Made by a program: the position numbers and the translations under genes. The notes beneath the pieces are model-generated. The model made no database searches. It saw nothing but the letters and a program-made list of their open reading frames with translations, and was not told the DNA's origin. A stretch of DNA of 31,143 bases from CAZLYF01 sp964586835 (GTDB lineage: Bacteria; Bacillota; Clostridia; Christensenellales; Aristaeellaceae): positions 1 to 31,143 of the forward strand of contig CAZPIC010000028.1 in assembly GCA_964586835.1 (NCBI GenBank), given 5' to 3'. Positions 22,761 to 31,060 of the stretch are shown piece by piece; position 1 is the first letter of the stretch, and every line of letters begins with the position of its first letter.

Positions 22761-23663
22761 ATGCAGGGGATATTCGAGTCCTTTTTTGTCACGCTGCCGA
22801 GCACCCTTGAACAGGGGCTCATCTATGCCATCCTCGCCCTGGGTATCATGGTGACCTATGCCGTCCTCGACTTCCCAGATCTGACGGTGGACGGGAGCTT
22901 TCCCCTTGGCGGCGCTGTTTCCACCACGCTCCTGATCAGGGGCTGGCACCCGTTGCCTGCGCTGCTGGCGGCCTTTGTGTGTGGAGCGGCTGCAGGCCTG
23001 TGCACGGGGCTCATCCACGTCAGGCTGAAGGTACGCGATTTGTTTTCAGGCATCATCGTTATGACGGCACTATACTCTGTCAATCTGCGCATCACGGGGG
23101 GCAGTTCGCTTCTGTCGATTCCCCGGGGAACAGCGACACTGTTTCGCAACAATTCGTTCGTCCGCGCTCTTCCGGACAGGGCGGCTGTCCTGATCATCGT
23201 CCTGCTTGTCGTTCTGGCATTGAAGCTGGCGCTCGACCTCTTTTTCAAAACACGGGCGGGGTTTTTACTCAGGGCTGCGGGTGATAATGAGACCGTCGTC
23301 ACCTCGCTTGCCCGGGACAGGGGAAGCGTGAGGATCCTCGGGCTGATGATCGCAAATGCGCTGGTTGCGCTCTCGGGGGGCGTTCTCTGCCAGCAGCAAA
23401 GGCTCTTTGAGATTTCCATGGGGACCGGTGCCATGATCATGGGGCTTGCCAGCGTCATCATCGGCGCCAACCTTTTTAAGCGTCTGGAACGCGTCTCACG
23501 GACCAGTTCCGTCATCACGGGCGCCATCATATACAAGGTCTGCGTCTCGTTTGCCATTGCCTGCGGACTTGCGCCGGGGGACCTGAAGATCATCACCTCC
23601 GCTCTGTTTCTGGCCATCCTCAGTGCGGGCTTGCTGAAGCGGAAGGAGGGCAGGCATGCTTGA
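22761..23663 (+). CDS. trpY: Aromatic amino acid ABC importer, permease (TrpY family)
   Basis: This 300-residue permease with about eight or nine membrane segments is paralogous to the product at 13711. Matching landmarks are MVTYAVLDFPDLTVDGSFPLGG near the N-terminus (first copy YITYRVLSVADLSVEGS), KVRDLFSGIIVMTALYSVNLRI, TRAGFLLRAAGDNETVV in the ATPase-contact loop, and FEISMGTGAMIMGLASVIIG. It should form the tryptophan channel with the binding protein upstream and the ATPase downstream. The ATG at 22761 has AGGAGGAAGC immediately upstream, and the last eight bases overlap the ATPase gene. Confidence 0.9.
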   Translation: MQGIFESFFVTLPSTLEQGLIYAILALGIMVTYAVLDFPDLTVDGSFPLGGAVSTTLLIRGWHPLPALLAAFVCGAAAGLCTGLIHVRLKVRDLFSGIIVMTALYSVNLRITGGSSLLSIPRGTATLFRNNSFVRALPDRAAVLIIVLLVVLALKLALDLFFKTRAGFLLRAAGDNETVVTSLARDRGSVRILGLMIANALVALSGGVLCQQQRLFEISMGTGAMIMGLASVIIGANLFKRLERVSRTSSVITGAIIYKVCVSFAIACGLAPGDLKIITSALFLAILSAGLLKRKEGRHA

Positions 23664-24429
23664 AGCGCGGCACGTGCGGAAGATTTACAACCCGGGCACG
23701 GTGCGGGAAATCTCTCTGTTTGACGATTTCAGCCTGACCGTCCCCAAGGGACAGTTTCTGTCCATCGTCGGAAGCAATGGCTCCGGAAAGACTTCGCTCC
23801 TCAATATTCTCTGCGGCTCAGTACCCATTGAACGCGGGGGCGTCTTTCTGGACGGACGCGACATCACGCGGGAGAGAGAACACCTCCGGGCCCGCCACAT
23901 TGGTCGCATATGGCAAAATCCCGCCATGGGGACCTGTCCGGGCATGACCATCCTTGAAAACCTCTCCCTGGCGGACAGCAAGGACAAGGTCATGGGGCTG
24001 CGCAGGGGCATAGACAAATCCCGCCTTCCCGCATACACAGCCATGCTGGCGGAGCTTGAGCTGGGGCTTGAGAACATGCTTGAAACCCGCGCCGGAAGCC
24101 TTTCGGGGGGGCAGCGCCAGGCGCTGGCCCTCGTCATGAGCGTCATGACGCCCATTGATACCCTCATCCTCGACGAACACACCGCCGCGCTGGACCCGAA
24201 AACCGCAGAGGTCATCATGCAGCTGACAGACCGGTTTGTCAGGGAGAGAAAGTTAACGACCATCATGGTGACACACAACCTGCGCTACGCGCTCACCTAT
24301 GGTGATAGGCTGCTGATGATGCACGAGGGGACGGTGGTGCTCGACCGGGAGGGGGAGGAGAAGCACCGGCTCAGGATGGAGGACCTGCTCAAGATCTTCA
24401 ATGAGATCAGCATTGAGTGCGGCAACTGA
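23656..24429 (+). CDS. trpZ: Aromatic amino acid ABC importer, ATPase (TrpZ family)
   Basis: This 257-residue ATPase of the predicted tryptophan importer carries Walker A GSNGSGKT (39-46), signature LSGGQRQALAL, Walker B LILDEHTAALDPKT and H-loop VTHNL. It shares the unusual DEH(S/T)AALDPKTA sequence with the ATPase at 14610, and the same C-terminal form (LRMEDLLKIFNEIS versus LTVEDLLNMFEKAS), so the two operons descend from a duplication or common ancestor. The ATG at 23656 lies within the permease 3' end after GGAGGGCAGGC. No terminator is evident before the glycogen phosphorylase promoter, about 30 bases downstream. Confidence 0.92.
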   Translation: MLEARHVRKIYNPGTVREISLFDDFSLTVPKGQFLSIVGSNGSGKTSLLNILCGSVPIERGGVFLDGRDITREREHLRARHIGRIWQNPAMGTCPGMTILENLSLADSKDKVMGLRRGIDKSRLPAYTAMLAELELGLENMLETRAGSLSGGQRQALALVMSVMTPIDTLILDEHTAALDPKTAEVIMQLTDRFVRERKLTTIMVTHNLRYALTYGDRLLMMHEGTVVLDREGEEKHRLRMEDLLKIFNEISIECGN

Positions 24430-24458
24430 GGCAGGCGCCCAGGGTAACGCCGGCCAGT

Positions 24459-24487
24459 TTGCCGCTGCCTCGCCGGCATGCTAAACT
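24459..24487 (+). promoter_or_regulatory. Promoter of glycogen phosphorylase, with overlapping dyad
   Basis: TTGCCG (24459-24464) and TAAACT (24482-24487) are 17 bases apart. A GAGGCAG/CTGCCTC inverted repeat (24428-24434 and 24465-24471) has one arm in the spacer next to the -35 box. This could be an operator or a weak end structure of the upstream operon; no T-run follows it. Confidence 0.6.
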
Positions 24488-24528
24488 ATTCCCCAGTGCC
24501 GGGTCAGGCCGCGCACAGGAGGATAAGG

Positions 24529-26970
24529 ATGCCAACGCTTTCGTTCGACAAGGAATCCATCAAGCAGGCCATCAGGGGAAAGGTCCAGCGGTACAACGGG
24601 CGTACGCTTGAAGAGGCGACACCCCAGCAGATATACCACGCGGTAGCGTCCACTGTGCGCGACCAGATCATGCACCTATGGGTGGCCTCGAAAGACGAGG
24701 ACAGCACCTACACTGGCAAACGCCTCTATTACCTGTCCATTGAGTTTCTCCTGGGCAGGAGCCTTCTTGCCAACACCATGAACCTCCTGAGTACGGACAC
24801 CTACACGAAGGCGCTGACAGAGCTGGGCCTTTCGTGGAGAGACGTCCTTCCTGAGGAACCGGAACCGGGGCTTGGTAACGGCGGTTTGGGCAGGCTTGCA
24901 GCCTGCATCATGGATAGTCTCGCCTCCCTGTGCCTGCCCTCCATGGGCTGCACCATCCGCTATGAGTATGGCCTGTTCAGGCAGAAGCTCACAGGGGGGC
25001 AGCAGGTAGAAATGCCAGACGACTGGCTGGAAGGCGGCAATGTCTGGGAGGTCGCCAGGGTGGAGGATGCCTGCGACGTCTGTTTCGAAGGCCAGGTCGT
25101 GGAATCGCGCCGGAATGGACAGCTTGTCTTTACTCAAAAAGACTGCCGCATTGTCGAGGCGGTCCCCTATGACATGCCTGTGGTGGGTGCGGGTGGCGAG
25201 CAGGTCAATACGCTGCGCATGTGGCGCGCCCGCTCCAAGGCCAGCATCGACCTTGGCGCATTCAGCAGCGGGGACTATCTAAGCGCCACGCGGGAGCAGG
25301 AGCTGGCCACGCTGATTTCCAAGGTTCTCTATCCGGAAGACAACCACTACGAGGGTAAAACCCTAAGGGTCTGTCAGCAGTATTTTCTCACCAGCGCAAC
25401 GCTTCAGTGTGCGCTCAAGGATTTCAAGCGCCGCTTTGGCCGCAATTTTTCACAGCTTCCGGACAAGGCTGTCTTTCATATCAACGACACACACCCCAGT
25501 TTTGTCATCCCGGAACTGATGCGCCTCCTGATCGACCAGGAAGGTCTGGGCTGGGATGAGGCCTATCTGATCACCTCTCGCTGTGTGGCTTACACCAACC
25601 ATACCGTCATGCAGGAGGCGCTGGAACGCTGGCCGCAGGAGCTGGTCCGCCGGCAACTGCCCCGCATATACATGATTTTAGAGGAGCTCAACCGCAGGCT
25701 CTGCGAGAGGCTCTGGAACCGTTTTCCGGGTGAGTGGGACCGCATTGCCCATATGGCCATCCTCGCCTACGATCAGGTGCACATGGCGAACCTCTGCGTC
25801 TCGACAGCCTTCTCCGTCAACGGCGTCAGCCGCCTGCACGGCGATATCCTCCGGGAGGAAACCTTCAAAGACTATCATACGGTCAGCCCGGAGAAATTCA
25901 GCTACATCACAAATGGCATCACGCACCGTCGCTGGCTGATGGGGTGCAATCCACGCCTGGCCAACCTGATCAGCGAAACCATCGGAGAAAGCTGGCAGAA
26001 AGAGCCCGAACGCCTGAAAGAGCTTCTCCCCTATGGTGAGGACCCCGCCTTCCGCGAGACGTTTGGGAACATCAAGCAGCACAACAAGGAAATTTTCAGC
26101 CACTTCATGGAAAGGAACCAAGGCCTGTCCCTCGACCCGGACTTTGCCTTCGATGTGCAGGTGAAACGCCTCCATGAGTACAAGCGACAGATGCTCAACG
26201 CGCTCCATATCCTGGTTCTATACAACCGCATCATGGACGACCCCGGCTTTTCCATGATCCCCCGCGCCTTCATCTTCGGGGCTAAGGCCAGCCCGGGATA
26301 CACCAAAGCCAAGATGATCATCCGCTTCATCCTGGCGCTGTCCCGCCTCATCGACGAGTCTCCACGGGCCAGAAAAATGCTGCGCGTTGCCTTTGTGGAA
26401 AACTATGACGTCTCCACGGCAGAAGTGCTCATCCCCGCCGCGGACATCTCAGAGCAGCTGTCCACCGCGGGCAAGGAGGCCAGCGGAACCGGCAACATGA
26501 AGCTGATGATGAACGGCGCGATCACCATTGGCACAATGGACGGCGCCAACGTGGAGATCTACGAGCAGGTGGGCGACAGCAACATCTATATCTTCGGCAT
26601 GCGCGCAGACAGGGTCGCCTCCATGTACCGAGAGGGAACCTATGCGCCTACACAGATTTTCGAGGCGAACGCGGAAATTCGCCATGCCATGACACAGATG
26701 ATCGACGGGACGCTGTTTCCCGACAACCCGGCTATCCTGCAGCTTCTCTATCACGACCTTCTGTTCGGTTCGGGTGGCTCCATCGCCGATCCATATTTCG
26801 TCCTTAAGGATTTCGGCAGCTATTCCATGGCACATCGCCGGATCGACCGGGACCTTTCGAATAGGACCAAGTGGCTTCAGATGGCTGTGTCCAACACCGC
26901 CTGTTCCGGACTCTTTTCCAGCGACAGGGCGGTCAGCCAGTATAACGAAAAGATCTGGCGGCTGAAGTAG
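24529..26970 (+). CDS. glgP: Glycogen/starch/alpha-glucan phosphorylase
   Basis: An 813-residue GT35 phosphorylase releases glucose-1-phosphate from glycogen or maltodextrin. The PLP site AGKEASGTGNMKLMMNGA is intact with Lys658, followed by TIGTMDGANVEI. The N-terminal YYLSIEFLLGRSL, GLGNGGLGRLAACIMDSLA, HINDTHPS and VKRLHEYKRQ are all characteristic. Full length matches the bacterial family with no gaps. I chose ATG 24529, after AGGAGGATAAGG, instead of the longer frame from 24478, which starts in the -35/-10 region. The gene for phosphoglucomutase at 10563 encodes the next step. queT follows after nine bases. Confidence 0.95.
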   Translation: MPTLSFDKESIKQAIRGKVQRYNGRTLEEATPQQIYHAVASTVRDQIMHLWVASKDEDSTYTGKRLYYLSIEFLLGRSLLANTMNLLSTDTYTKALTELGLSWRDVLPEEPEPGLGNGGLGRLAACIMDSLASLCLPSMGCTIRYEYGLFRQKLTGGQQVEMPDDWLEGGNVWEVARVEDACDVCFEGQVVESRRNGQLVFTQKDCRIVEAVPYDMPVVGAGGEQVNTLRMWRARSKASIDLGAFSSGDYLSATREQELATLISKVLYPEDNHYEGKTLRVCQQYFLTSATLQCALKDFKRRFGRNFSQLPDKAVFHINDTHPSFVIPELMRLLIDQEGLGWDEAYLITSRCVAYTNHTVMQEALERWPQELVRRQLPRIYMILEELNRRLCERLWNRFPGEWDRIAHMAILAYDQVHMANLCVSTAFSVNGVSRLHGDILREETFKDYHTVSPEKFSYITNGITHRRWLMGCNPRLANLISETIGESWQKEPERLKELLPYGEDPAFRETFGNIKQHNKEIFSHFMERNQGLSLDPDFAFDVQVKRLHEYKRQMLNALHILVLYNRIMDDPGFSMIPRAFIFGAKASPGYTKAKMIIRFILALSRLIDESPRARKMLRVAFVENYDVSTAEVLIPAADISEQLSTAGKEASGTGNMKLMMNGAITIGTMDGANVEIYEQVGDSNIYIFGMRADRVASMYREGTYAPTQIFEANAEIRHAMTQMIDGTLFPDNPAILQLLYHDLLFGSGGSIADPYFVLKDFGSYSMAHRRIDRDLSNRTKWLQMAVSNTACSGLFSSDRAVSQYNEKIWRLK

Positions 26971-26979
26971 CGGCAGGCG

Positions 26980-27474
26980 ATGAAAAGCGGCGCTCCCCGT
27001 TTTGCCAGGGCACGAGGCTTGGCCCTCGGCGGGATGGTGGCAACGCTGTATATCGTGCTGACAGCCCTTTTTGCGCCGCTTAGTTTCGGCGAGCTCCAGT
27101 TTCGGGTTTCTGAAGCGCTGACGCTTCTGCCCGTGCTTTCCTCTCCGGCTGTTCCGGGCCTTTTTGCAGGATGCCTGCTCGCGAACCTCTTGCTTGGTGC
27201 CCCCTGGCAGGACGTGGTGTTCGGAAGCCTGGCGACACTGCTGGCCGCCATGCTCACGCGCGCCCTCAGAAGGCGGCTGTGGCTTGCTGCGCTGATGCCC
27301 GTCCTGACAAACGGGCTCATCGTCGGCCTGATGCTCGCCCTTGTTTACAGACTTCCTCCGGCCATGACCATCCTGACCGTATCAATGGGCGAGGCTGGCG
27401 TTTGTTTTTTGCTGGGCATCCCCCTTGTAAAGCTGCTCGGACGGCGGCTTGGTGGGGGTTCCGACGCTTTGTGA
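26980..27474 (+). CDS. queT: QueT-type transporter S component (queuosine precursor)
   Basis: A 164-residue membrane protein of the QueT family is the substrate-binding (S) component of an ECF-type importer for queuosine precursors such as preQ1 or queuine. Hydrophobic segments cover about 15-160. The N-terminal LALGGMVATLYIVLTALFAPLSFGELQFRVSEALTLLP region is typical, the FGELQFRVSEAL stretch being the family signature. The ATG at 26980 has only a weak GGCAGG site and lies nine bases after glgP, so it is probably expressed by read-through. No preQ1 riboswitch can fit in that gap. The last 93 bases overlap the convergent transporter gene on the other strand. ECF energising subunits are not in the window. 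Confidence 0.88.
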   Translation: MKSGAPRFARARGLALGGMVATLYIVLTALFAPLSFGELQFRVSEALTLLPVLSSPAVPGLFAGCLLANLLLGAPWQDVVFGSLATLLAAMLTRALRRRLWLAALMPVLTNGLIVGLMLALVYRLPPAMTILTVSMGEAGVCFLLGIPLVKLLGRRLGGGSDAL

Positions 27475-28071
27475 CAGAGCATCGCGTTTTTGGATCTCCG
27501 TGGATTCATCCACGGATCCGGCCTTCTGCCCTTGCTTTAAGTCCACATCTCTTCCTCGCCGGTGAAGGCGTTTGGGCTTCAGGCTTTCCGGGAGGCGCCG
27601 CATCAGGGCGACAGCCACGGTCCCTGTGGCCGCCCCAGTAGCCACCCCCACAAGCACCAGAACAGCCATATAGTAAAGCAGCCCTGGTGTCCGCAAGGTG
27701 AGCATCGCCAGCAGCACCTGGCCCACATTATGCATGACAGCGCCCGCCACCCCGGCGCCCACAGGACTGACGCCCTTTATGCCGTAGATCATCAGGATCA
27801 TCGCCACCATGCTCAGGACACCGCCTGCAAGGCTGTACTGCATGGCCTGCGGGTTCCCGAAAAGATAGCCTGAGAGCAGCACCTTTACAAGCATCAGCTC
27901 CAGGGAGATCGGAGGCCCGAGCCAGTACAGGGACAGGAGAAGCACGCTGTTGGCCAAGCCTAGCTTGATCCCCGGCACCGAGCTGATGGGGATCAGGTTT
28001 TCGATGTAGCCCAGGGTCATCATGACCGCCACAAAGAGGGCTGATAGGGCAAGTCGGCTGGCTTTTTTCAT
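27382..28071 (-). CDS. Gx-type transporter / heptaprenyl diphosphate synthase component I family
   Basis: A 229-residue protein carries a membrane domain (about 1-165) of the Gx_transp (PF07456) family, annotated historically as heptaprenyl diphosphate synthase component I and now viewed as an ECF-like substrate component. IENLIPISSVPGIKLGLANSVLLLSLYWLG and the repeated GxxxG-rich helices are characteristic. A hydrophilic, Lys/Gln/Ser-rich tail of about 60 residues follows, longer than usual. Its final 31 codons are antisense to the 3' end of queT, with a hairpin (27492-27519) in the tail. The ATG at 28071 follows GGAGGACATGA. It lies 104 bases after cvpA on the same strand. The tail may be a stop lost into its neighbour rather than a functional domain. 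Confidence 0.83.
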   Translation of the reverse strand: MKKASRLALSALFVAVMMTLGYIENLIPISSVPGIKLGLANSVLLLSLYWLGPPISLELMLVKVLLSGYLFGNPQAMQYSLAGGVLSMVAMILMIYGIKGVSPVGAGVAGAVMHNVGQVLLAMLTLRTPGLLYYMAVLVLVGVATGAATGTVAVALMRRLPESLKPKRLHRRGRDVDLKQGQKAGSVDESTEIQKRDALSQSVGTPTKPPSEQLYKGDAQQKTNASLAH

Positions 28072-28175
28072 TCATGTCCTCCGGTTGCCCTCCGCTTGAG
28101 AGGGGCGGCTTCATGGGGTAAGGCTGGCTGTGGGCAAATCAATGGCGCGCGGGGGCCCGTCGGGTCAAATTGCCG

Positions 28176-28880
28176 TCATCCGCCGGAGATGACCCGGGCA
28201 AAGAATCCCCCTCCGCTGAAGTACCCGGCAAGGGTACTCCCTGAAAGGATATCGTCCAGACCCTTGACGGGGATGACCGTCAAGGCGATCGGGATCAGAA
28301 GAAATACAAGGGCAACCAACAGGATCCCCCTGGCTGTGCCGAAAAGACCGCCCGCCAGCCAGTCAAGCTGCCTTAGGATGGGGAAACGCACGACATGCCG
28401 GATGAGGCTTACAAGCAGCGTGAGCGCGGCGTAGGCTGCAACGACGCACGCGATAAAGCAGAGAACCTGCAGTGCAGCGCCGACGATGGTGCCGGAAACA
28501 TAATCGTTCACCGTGACCCGCCCTGAGCCTGCCAGGGCCTCCGTCAGCAGATTGTGTTCAAGGATATCCGCCAGCTGCTTGGGCAGCGCAACGCTGGAGA
28601 GAACGGTGTCGACCACGCTGCGACTCAGGCTGCTGACGGGAACGGACGCCAGGGAACGGTCTCCCACCCGCGCGATCGCATCCGTGTAGGTAGCAAGCGT
28701 CTGCATCAGCGTTGTATTCCCCGCGAGCGCTTCAGCAAGCCTGGGGCCCAGAGTGAAACCCGCGACAAGGGAAAGCAGGCCGCCCGCCATGTTTGCCACG
28801 GTCTGGATGAAGCCGTGATAGAATCCGAACACGGCGCTTATACCGACGATAAACACAATGATGCCATCCGCGATGTTCAT
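28176..28880 (-). CDS. cvpA: CvpA family membrane protein
   Basis: The 234-residue protein has four or five hydrophobic segments, with the CvpA pattern DGIIVFIVGISAVFGFYHGFIQTVANMAGGLLSLVAGF at the N-terminus and RQLDWLAGGLFGTARGILLVALVFLL in the last third. CvpA proteins are inner-membrane proteins linked to colicin V export, envelope stress and biofilm; a precise reaction is not known. The middle region (about 55-130) is hydrophilic and probably extracellular. The ATG at 28880 follows GGAGGGATCC. It starts 24 bases after the DUF5711 gene stop and is probably co-transcribed with it. Confidence 0.85.
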   Translation of the reverse strand: MNIADGIIVFIVGISAVFGFYHGFIQTVANMAGGLLSLVAGFTLGPRLAEALAGNTTLMQTLATYTDAIARVGDRSLASVPVSSLSRSVVDTVLSSVALPKQLADILEHNLLTEALAGSGRVTVNDYVSGTIVGAALQVLCFIACVVAAYAALTLLVSLIRHVVRFPILRQLDWLAGGLFGTARGILLVALVFLLIPIALTVIPVKGLDDILSGSTLAGYFSGGGFFARVISGG

Positions 28881-28904
28881 GGATCCCTCCAGCGAGTCAT
28901 TCGG

Positions 28905-30014
28905 TCAGGGAAGGTTGACAGCATAGACCTCTTCTCCACAACTGACCAGGGCAACGCCGTTTGACAACTTGCCCAGATATCCGGTGACCTCCCGGTCCAT
29001 GGGGAGCTTCAAGGCAGAGAATCTCTGGGCGGAAATCTCTGCTCGATAGAGGCTGTCCGAGGAAAAGGCGAGCAGCGTGCTCCCACGGATGCACGCACCC
29101 ACACAGGTGTCCGGCAAGGTGTAGCGGCTGTCCTTTCCCTGGCCGCGCAACACGCGCAGCTCGCTGATATCCCTTTCGCCTGCGGTCTGAAGGGCGGGGG
29201 CAAAAAGCATGACTGCGCTGTCGCCGCCGGTCTGGCTATCGATCAGCTGCCAGCCGTAAACCAGCTGGGTGGAGTAGGCATCCTTCGTCCCCCGGTAGTC
29301 GTACATGTTGATCTCACGCGTGTTGATGACATGCAGTTTCTTCGCAGCATAAACGACCGCGTAGGTGATCTCCTCGCCAAGCTCCACTTCCCCTGTATTC
29401 ATGGCACCGACGCGGTAGATGTTCATCACGGTCTGGGGAGCCACCCCATAGACATCCAGCACCGTCGTCCACAGGTATTCGCCGTTTTCGAAGAACCCAA
29501 GGTCCAGGATCATCCTGTCCTCGTAGGCGACGGATTCCGAGTCCACCGCCAGGCCGTTCAGATCCTTCACCAGGAGGCTCGGCCCAATGTTTCCTCCCAC
29601 CACCGCCGCGACGTATCGGCTTCCAGCTCGGGCGAATTGGATGGTATCCGCAAGCCTGTCATTGTAGGTTGCCCTGCCGTTTCGATCCAGGATATGCAGG
29701 TGTTCGTTGACCCAAACCACCACCACATGATCGCTGACGCTGAAGCCCGCCTCCGGTCCCAGCATATACTTCCACTGTTCCGCGCCACTCGAGGACAGGC
29801 AGTAGAGGATATTTCCGTCATAGTAGAGCAAGCGATCCCCAAAGGGGGTCACCTGCTGGGACACCACACAACGCAGTTTTCTGGCAGTTAGCCTGCGGCC
29901 TCCCGCACGAAAACCACCCAAGAGCAGCACCACAGCAAACGCAGCGACCGCCACAAGGGAGAGGACGGCCAACGCACGCAAGCCCTTCCTTTTCTCTCCC
30001 TTCAAGCCGTCCAT
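28905..30014 (-). CDS. DUF5711 family membrane-anchored protein, beta-propeller-like
   Basis: A 369-residue protein is predicted to have a short basic cytoplasmic N-terminus (KGEKRKG), one membrane anchor (about 13-33) and a large outside domain. That domain repeats a pattern of short beta strands (GDRLLYYDGNILYCLSSSG, HLHILDRNG, KLHVINTREINMYDY, SLYRAEISAQRFSAL), suggesting a beta-propeller like those of PQQ-repeat proteins. It resembles the DUF5711 family found beside cvpA in Clostridia; no function is known. The start at ATG 30014 is favoured because GGGGGGCG lies just upstream and the promoter at 30049-30077 excludes the longer frame to 30128. Confidence 0.75.
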   Translation of the reverse strand: MDGLKGEKRKGLRALAVLSLVAVAAFAVVLLLGGFRAGGRRLTARKLRCVVSQQVTPFGDRLLYYDGNILYCLSSSGAEQWKYMLGPEAGFSVSDHVVVVWVNEHLHILDRNGRATYNDRLADTIQFARAGSRYVAAVVGGNIGPSLLVKDLNGLAVDSESVAYEDRMILDLGFFENGEYLWTTVLDVYGVAPQTVMNIYRVGAMNTGEVELGEEITYAVVYAAKKLHVINTREINMYDYRGTKDAYSTQLVYGWQLIDSQTGGDSAVMLFAPALQTAGERDISELRVLRGQGKDSRYTLPDTCVGACIRGSTLLAFSSDSLYRAEISAQRFSALKLPMDREVTGYLGKLSNGVALVSCGEEVYAVNLP

Positions 30015-30048
30015 GCACGCCCCCCGTTGCTCTGGTCTGACCAGAACA

Positions 30049-30077
30049 AGTATACGCTGCGTATAGGGTGCGGTCAA
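30049..30077 (-). promoter_or_regulatory. Promoter of the DUF5711-cvpA-Gx operon
   Basis: On the minus strand TTGACC (30077-30072) and TATACT (30054-30049) are 17 bases apart, with the start about 28 bases before the ATG at 30014. It fixes the start codon choice of that gene. Confidence 0.8.
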
Positions 30078-30179
30078 ACCGGCAGGGCTTGCCGCAGGCG
30101 GATCCATGGGGTAGGGTTGCTCTGCCATGGGGTCCGTTCCCAGGGCGGCGTTCCGTAAATTCCTCTTCAGGAGTTAAAG

Positions 30180-31007
30180 ATGCATCAGGTACTCATCAGG
30201 GATTTGAACCTTTCCCTTACGGCAGAGAGCGGGCAATGCTTCAGGATGCACCCCGACGGTAAAGGCGGTTGCCAGGTCATCGCCAGGGGCCGGTTGCTGC
30301 GTGTGGAATCCCTGCCCGAAGACCGGTACCTCTTTCACTGTCATGCTGAAGAATACGTTTCCATCTGGGAAAATTACTTTGACACCGGTACAGATTATGC
30401 GCGTTTTTTCTCGTCCGTGGATCCCGGGGACAGCTTTCTGACGCGCGCGGTCACCTTCGCCCGGGGCCTGCGTATCCTGCGCCAGGAACCTTGGGAAACG
30501 CTCATCAGCTTCATTATCTCCCAGCGAAAAAGCATTCCCGCCATCCGACACGCGGTTGCATGCCTCAGCGAGCGCTTCGGCGTAGAAAAGACCGAAGGCG
30601 ATCAGGTCTTTCATGCCTTCCCAAGCCCCTCCGCCCTGGCTGAACAGGGACCGGAACGTCTCGGCGCCTGTGCCCTTGGATACCGAACCAGCTACGTACA
30701 TCGGACAGCGATAGCTGTGGCGTCCGGCAAGTTCAGCCTGGAGGCCCTTGCCGGGGCGGGTGACGCAGAGATGCTTGAATCCCTGATGACGCTTCCGGGC
30801 GTAGGCAGGAAGGTAGCAGCCTGTGTGATGCTTTTCGGCTACCACAGGCTCAACGCCTTCCCCGTCGACGTATGGATCGACCGGGTGCTCAAACGTGAAT
30901 ACAGCGATACCTTCCCCTTCAACCGCTATGAGGGCTTCGCGGGAGTCCTTCAGCAATGCATGTTCTGCTATGCAAGAAGCCTCGGGCCATCCTGCGGAAC
31001 AGACTGA
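30180..31007 (+). CDS. OGG1-type 8-oxoguanine DNA glycosylase / AP lyase
   Basis: A 275-residue helix-hairpin-helix DNA repair glycosylase removes oxidised guanine and nicks the abasic site. SGQCFR (17-22) and FIISQRKSIPAIRHAVACL match the OGG N-terminal and helical domains. The HhH motif LPGVGRKVAACVMLFG (205-220) contains Lys211, and Asp230 in PVDVW follows 19 residues later, the same spacing as Lys249/Asp268 of human OGG1. The lysine argues for a bifunctional lyase rather than a monofunctional AlkA. The C-terminus (GVLQQCMFCYARSLGPSCGTD) is complete and carries two cysteines but lacks the four-cysteine iron-sulfur set of EndoIII. The ATG at 30180 follows GGAGTTAAAG. Confidence 0.92.
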   Translation: MHQVLIRDLNLSLTAESGQCFRMHPDGKGGCQVIARGRLLRVESLPEDRYLFHCHAEEYVSIWENYFDTGTDYARFFSSVDPGDSFLTRAVTFARGLRILRQEPWETLISFIISQRKSIPAIRHAVACLSERFGVEKTEGDQVFHAFPSPSALAEQGPERLGACALGYRTSYVHRTAIAVASGKFSLEALAGAGDAEMLESLMTLPGVGRKVAACVMLFGYHRLNAFPVDVWIDRVLKREYSDTFPFNRYEGFAGVLQQCMFCYARSLGPSCGTD

Positions 31008-31042
31008 AGCCGCTTGTCCAAATGTCCTGCTCCTGAAACAAA

Positions 31043-31060
31043 GCCTCCCAACCGGGGGGC
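31043..31060 (+). repeat. Stem-loop downstream of the glycosylase gene
   Basis: GCCTCCC (31043-31049) pairs with GGGGGGC (31054-31060), one pair being G-T, around an AACC loop. No T-run follows, so it is not a convincing terminator. The remaining 136 bases after the glycosylase stop show no supportable gene. Confidence 0.4.

Noticed and set aside
27492..27519. Perfect CCGTGGA/TCCACGG hairpin after queT as a terminator
   Set aside because: No T-run follows on either strand, and it lies inside the reading frame of the Gx transporter tail.
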